The notes beneath the pieces are model-generated. The model worked only from the letters and a program-made list of their open reading frames with translations. It ran no database searches and was not told the origin of the DNA. Shown piece by piece: positions 63,551-64,000 of a DNA stretch of 64,000 bases. The position numbers were made by a program, and so were the translations under genes. How positions within the stretch are numbered: the stretch's first letter is position 1; each line of letters opens with the position of its first letter. Location of the stretch: NCBI GenBank assembly GCA_008180335.1, contig VTEF01000005.1, forward strand, positions 186,001-250,000, given 5' to 3'. The stretch comes from Priestia megaterium. GTDB lineage: Bacteria; Bacillota; Bacilli; Bacillales; Bacillaceae_H.

Positions 63551-64000
63551 CTACAATAAAAATTTAGATTTTTGTAGTATAGTATCGGAGTTCATACGAA
63601 GCAGTTTTTTTGTTGATTTTGTTGAAGGGGATAAGTGGTGGATACAAGATGCTACGAGGTGGTAGCCTACATTGTATCCAAGCATCGGTGGATACCATTT
63701 TTGTCCATATAAAAGATCATTATATTTTCGCTGTGTTGAGTTAATATCCGTGTAAGGCTTTAAATATCTATTCCATAGCTTTAACGCTTCATCTTTTGTA
63801 TAATAAGCAGTCCATGGTGCCATATATTGCTCTCCGCAATATTCTTTTACTGCATGCTCCGCTAACCCTTCCATAATCATCGCATCAAGCAATGTAATGT
63901 CTTTATCTGTTTTGCTGCTTGCTTTTAAACGACACACATGATGGTATTCATGCGTTAAAACAGATAAAACTTCATCATCCGCTGTGTTTTCAGTCAAAAA
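63551..64000 (-). CDS. yjaZ: DUF2268 putative Zn protease YjaZ, C-terminal part (cut by window edge)
   Basis: About 149 residues of the C-terminal part of a YjaZ-like protein. The zinc-protease motif HEYHH lies near the start ('VLTHEYHHVCRLKAS') and the third-ligand Glu is in 'MIMEGLAEHAVKEY'. The frame is open to the right edge, so the true start is outside the window. In B. subtilis yjaZ lies directly before appD, as here. Function unknown; the fold suggests a cytosolic or membrane-associated metalloprotease. Confidence 0.88.
   Translation of the reverse strand, partial: FLTENTADDEVLSVLTHEYHHVCRLKASSKTDKDITLLDAMIMEGLAEHAVKEYCGEQYMAPWTAYYTKDEALKLWNRYLKPYTDINSTQRKYNDLLYGQKWYPPMLGYNVGYHLVASCIHHLSPSTKSTKKLLRMNSDTILQKSKFLL

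Overview
The window is chromosomal DNA of an endospore-forming Bacillaceae bacterium. It is AT-rich, has strong AGGAGG-type ribosome sites, and uses ATG, GTG and TTG starts. Three things point to this group: sporulation genes (cotO, yjcA, spoVIF, a YjcZ-type miniprotein), Gram-positive control elements (a FapR operator, a tryptophan T-box, cre-like sites), and a gene order that follows Bacillus subtilis from yjaZ to yjcH, read here in reverse. No species is claimed.

Layout. 1-300: the start of a probable tyrosine recombinase runs off the left edge, next to a tRNA-Val(GAC) and its terminator. 400-1840: a FrnE-like DsbA-family oxidoreductase and an arylamine N-acetyltransferase. 2081-9885: a gluconate block (gntP, gntK, 6-phosphogluconate dehydrogenase, divergent RpiR-family regulator) with a large catalase gene inside it; the catalase reading frame has an amber codon at codon 18. 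9944-15484: a secreted protein, a GNAT enzyme, a PgpA-like protein, a small membrane protein, yjcH, yjcG, yjcF and a DUF421 membrane protein. 15599-23534: the yjcD-like helicase and a group of small or unassigned genes around spoVIF, yjcA and cotO, several probably spore-related. 23676-32030: fabI, the yjbQ antiporter, mgtE, prpE, yjbO, NAD kinase, relQ and yjbL. 32375-42945: yjbK, cwlQ, truncated haemoglobin, yjbH, a yizD-position miniprotein, pepF, coiA, cls, mecA, a TerC-family gene and spx. 43645-47938: a membrane-fusion lipoprotein and an RND pump. 48095-48670: yjbC. 49061-64000: oppABCDF, T-box-controlled trpS, yjbA, appDFABC, and the cut end of yjaZ.

How the genes fit together. Spx, its proteolysis adaptor YjbH, MecA, the haemoglobin and the catalase form a redox and proteolysis theme. 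CoiA, MecA and the Opp system connect to competence and peptide signalling. FabI, Cls and the PgpA-like protein serve the membrane. GntP, GntK and the dehydrogenase take up gluconate and feed it to the pentose phosphate pathway. Two complete oligopeptide ABC transporters flank trpS and yjbA.

Most notable observations: (1) two structured-looking leaders, before yjcG and before the yjcD-like helicase, share a conserved 3' motif (TTACTNCCYGTTAAGAG) that I cannot assign to any known RNA family; (2) an in-frame stop near the start of the catalase; (3) an integrase-like start beside a tRNA; (4) a CoiA-like Cys/His motif at the N terminus of the YjcD helicase; (5) an RND efflux operon between spx and yjbC, which are neighbours in B. 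subtilis.
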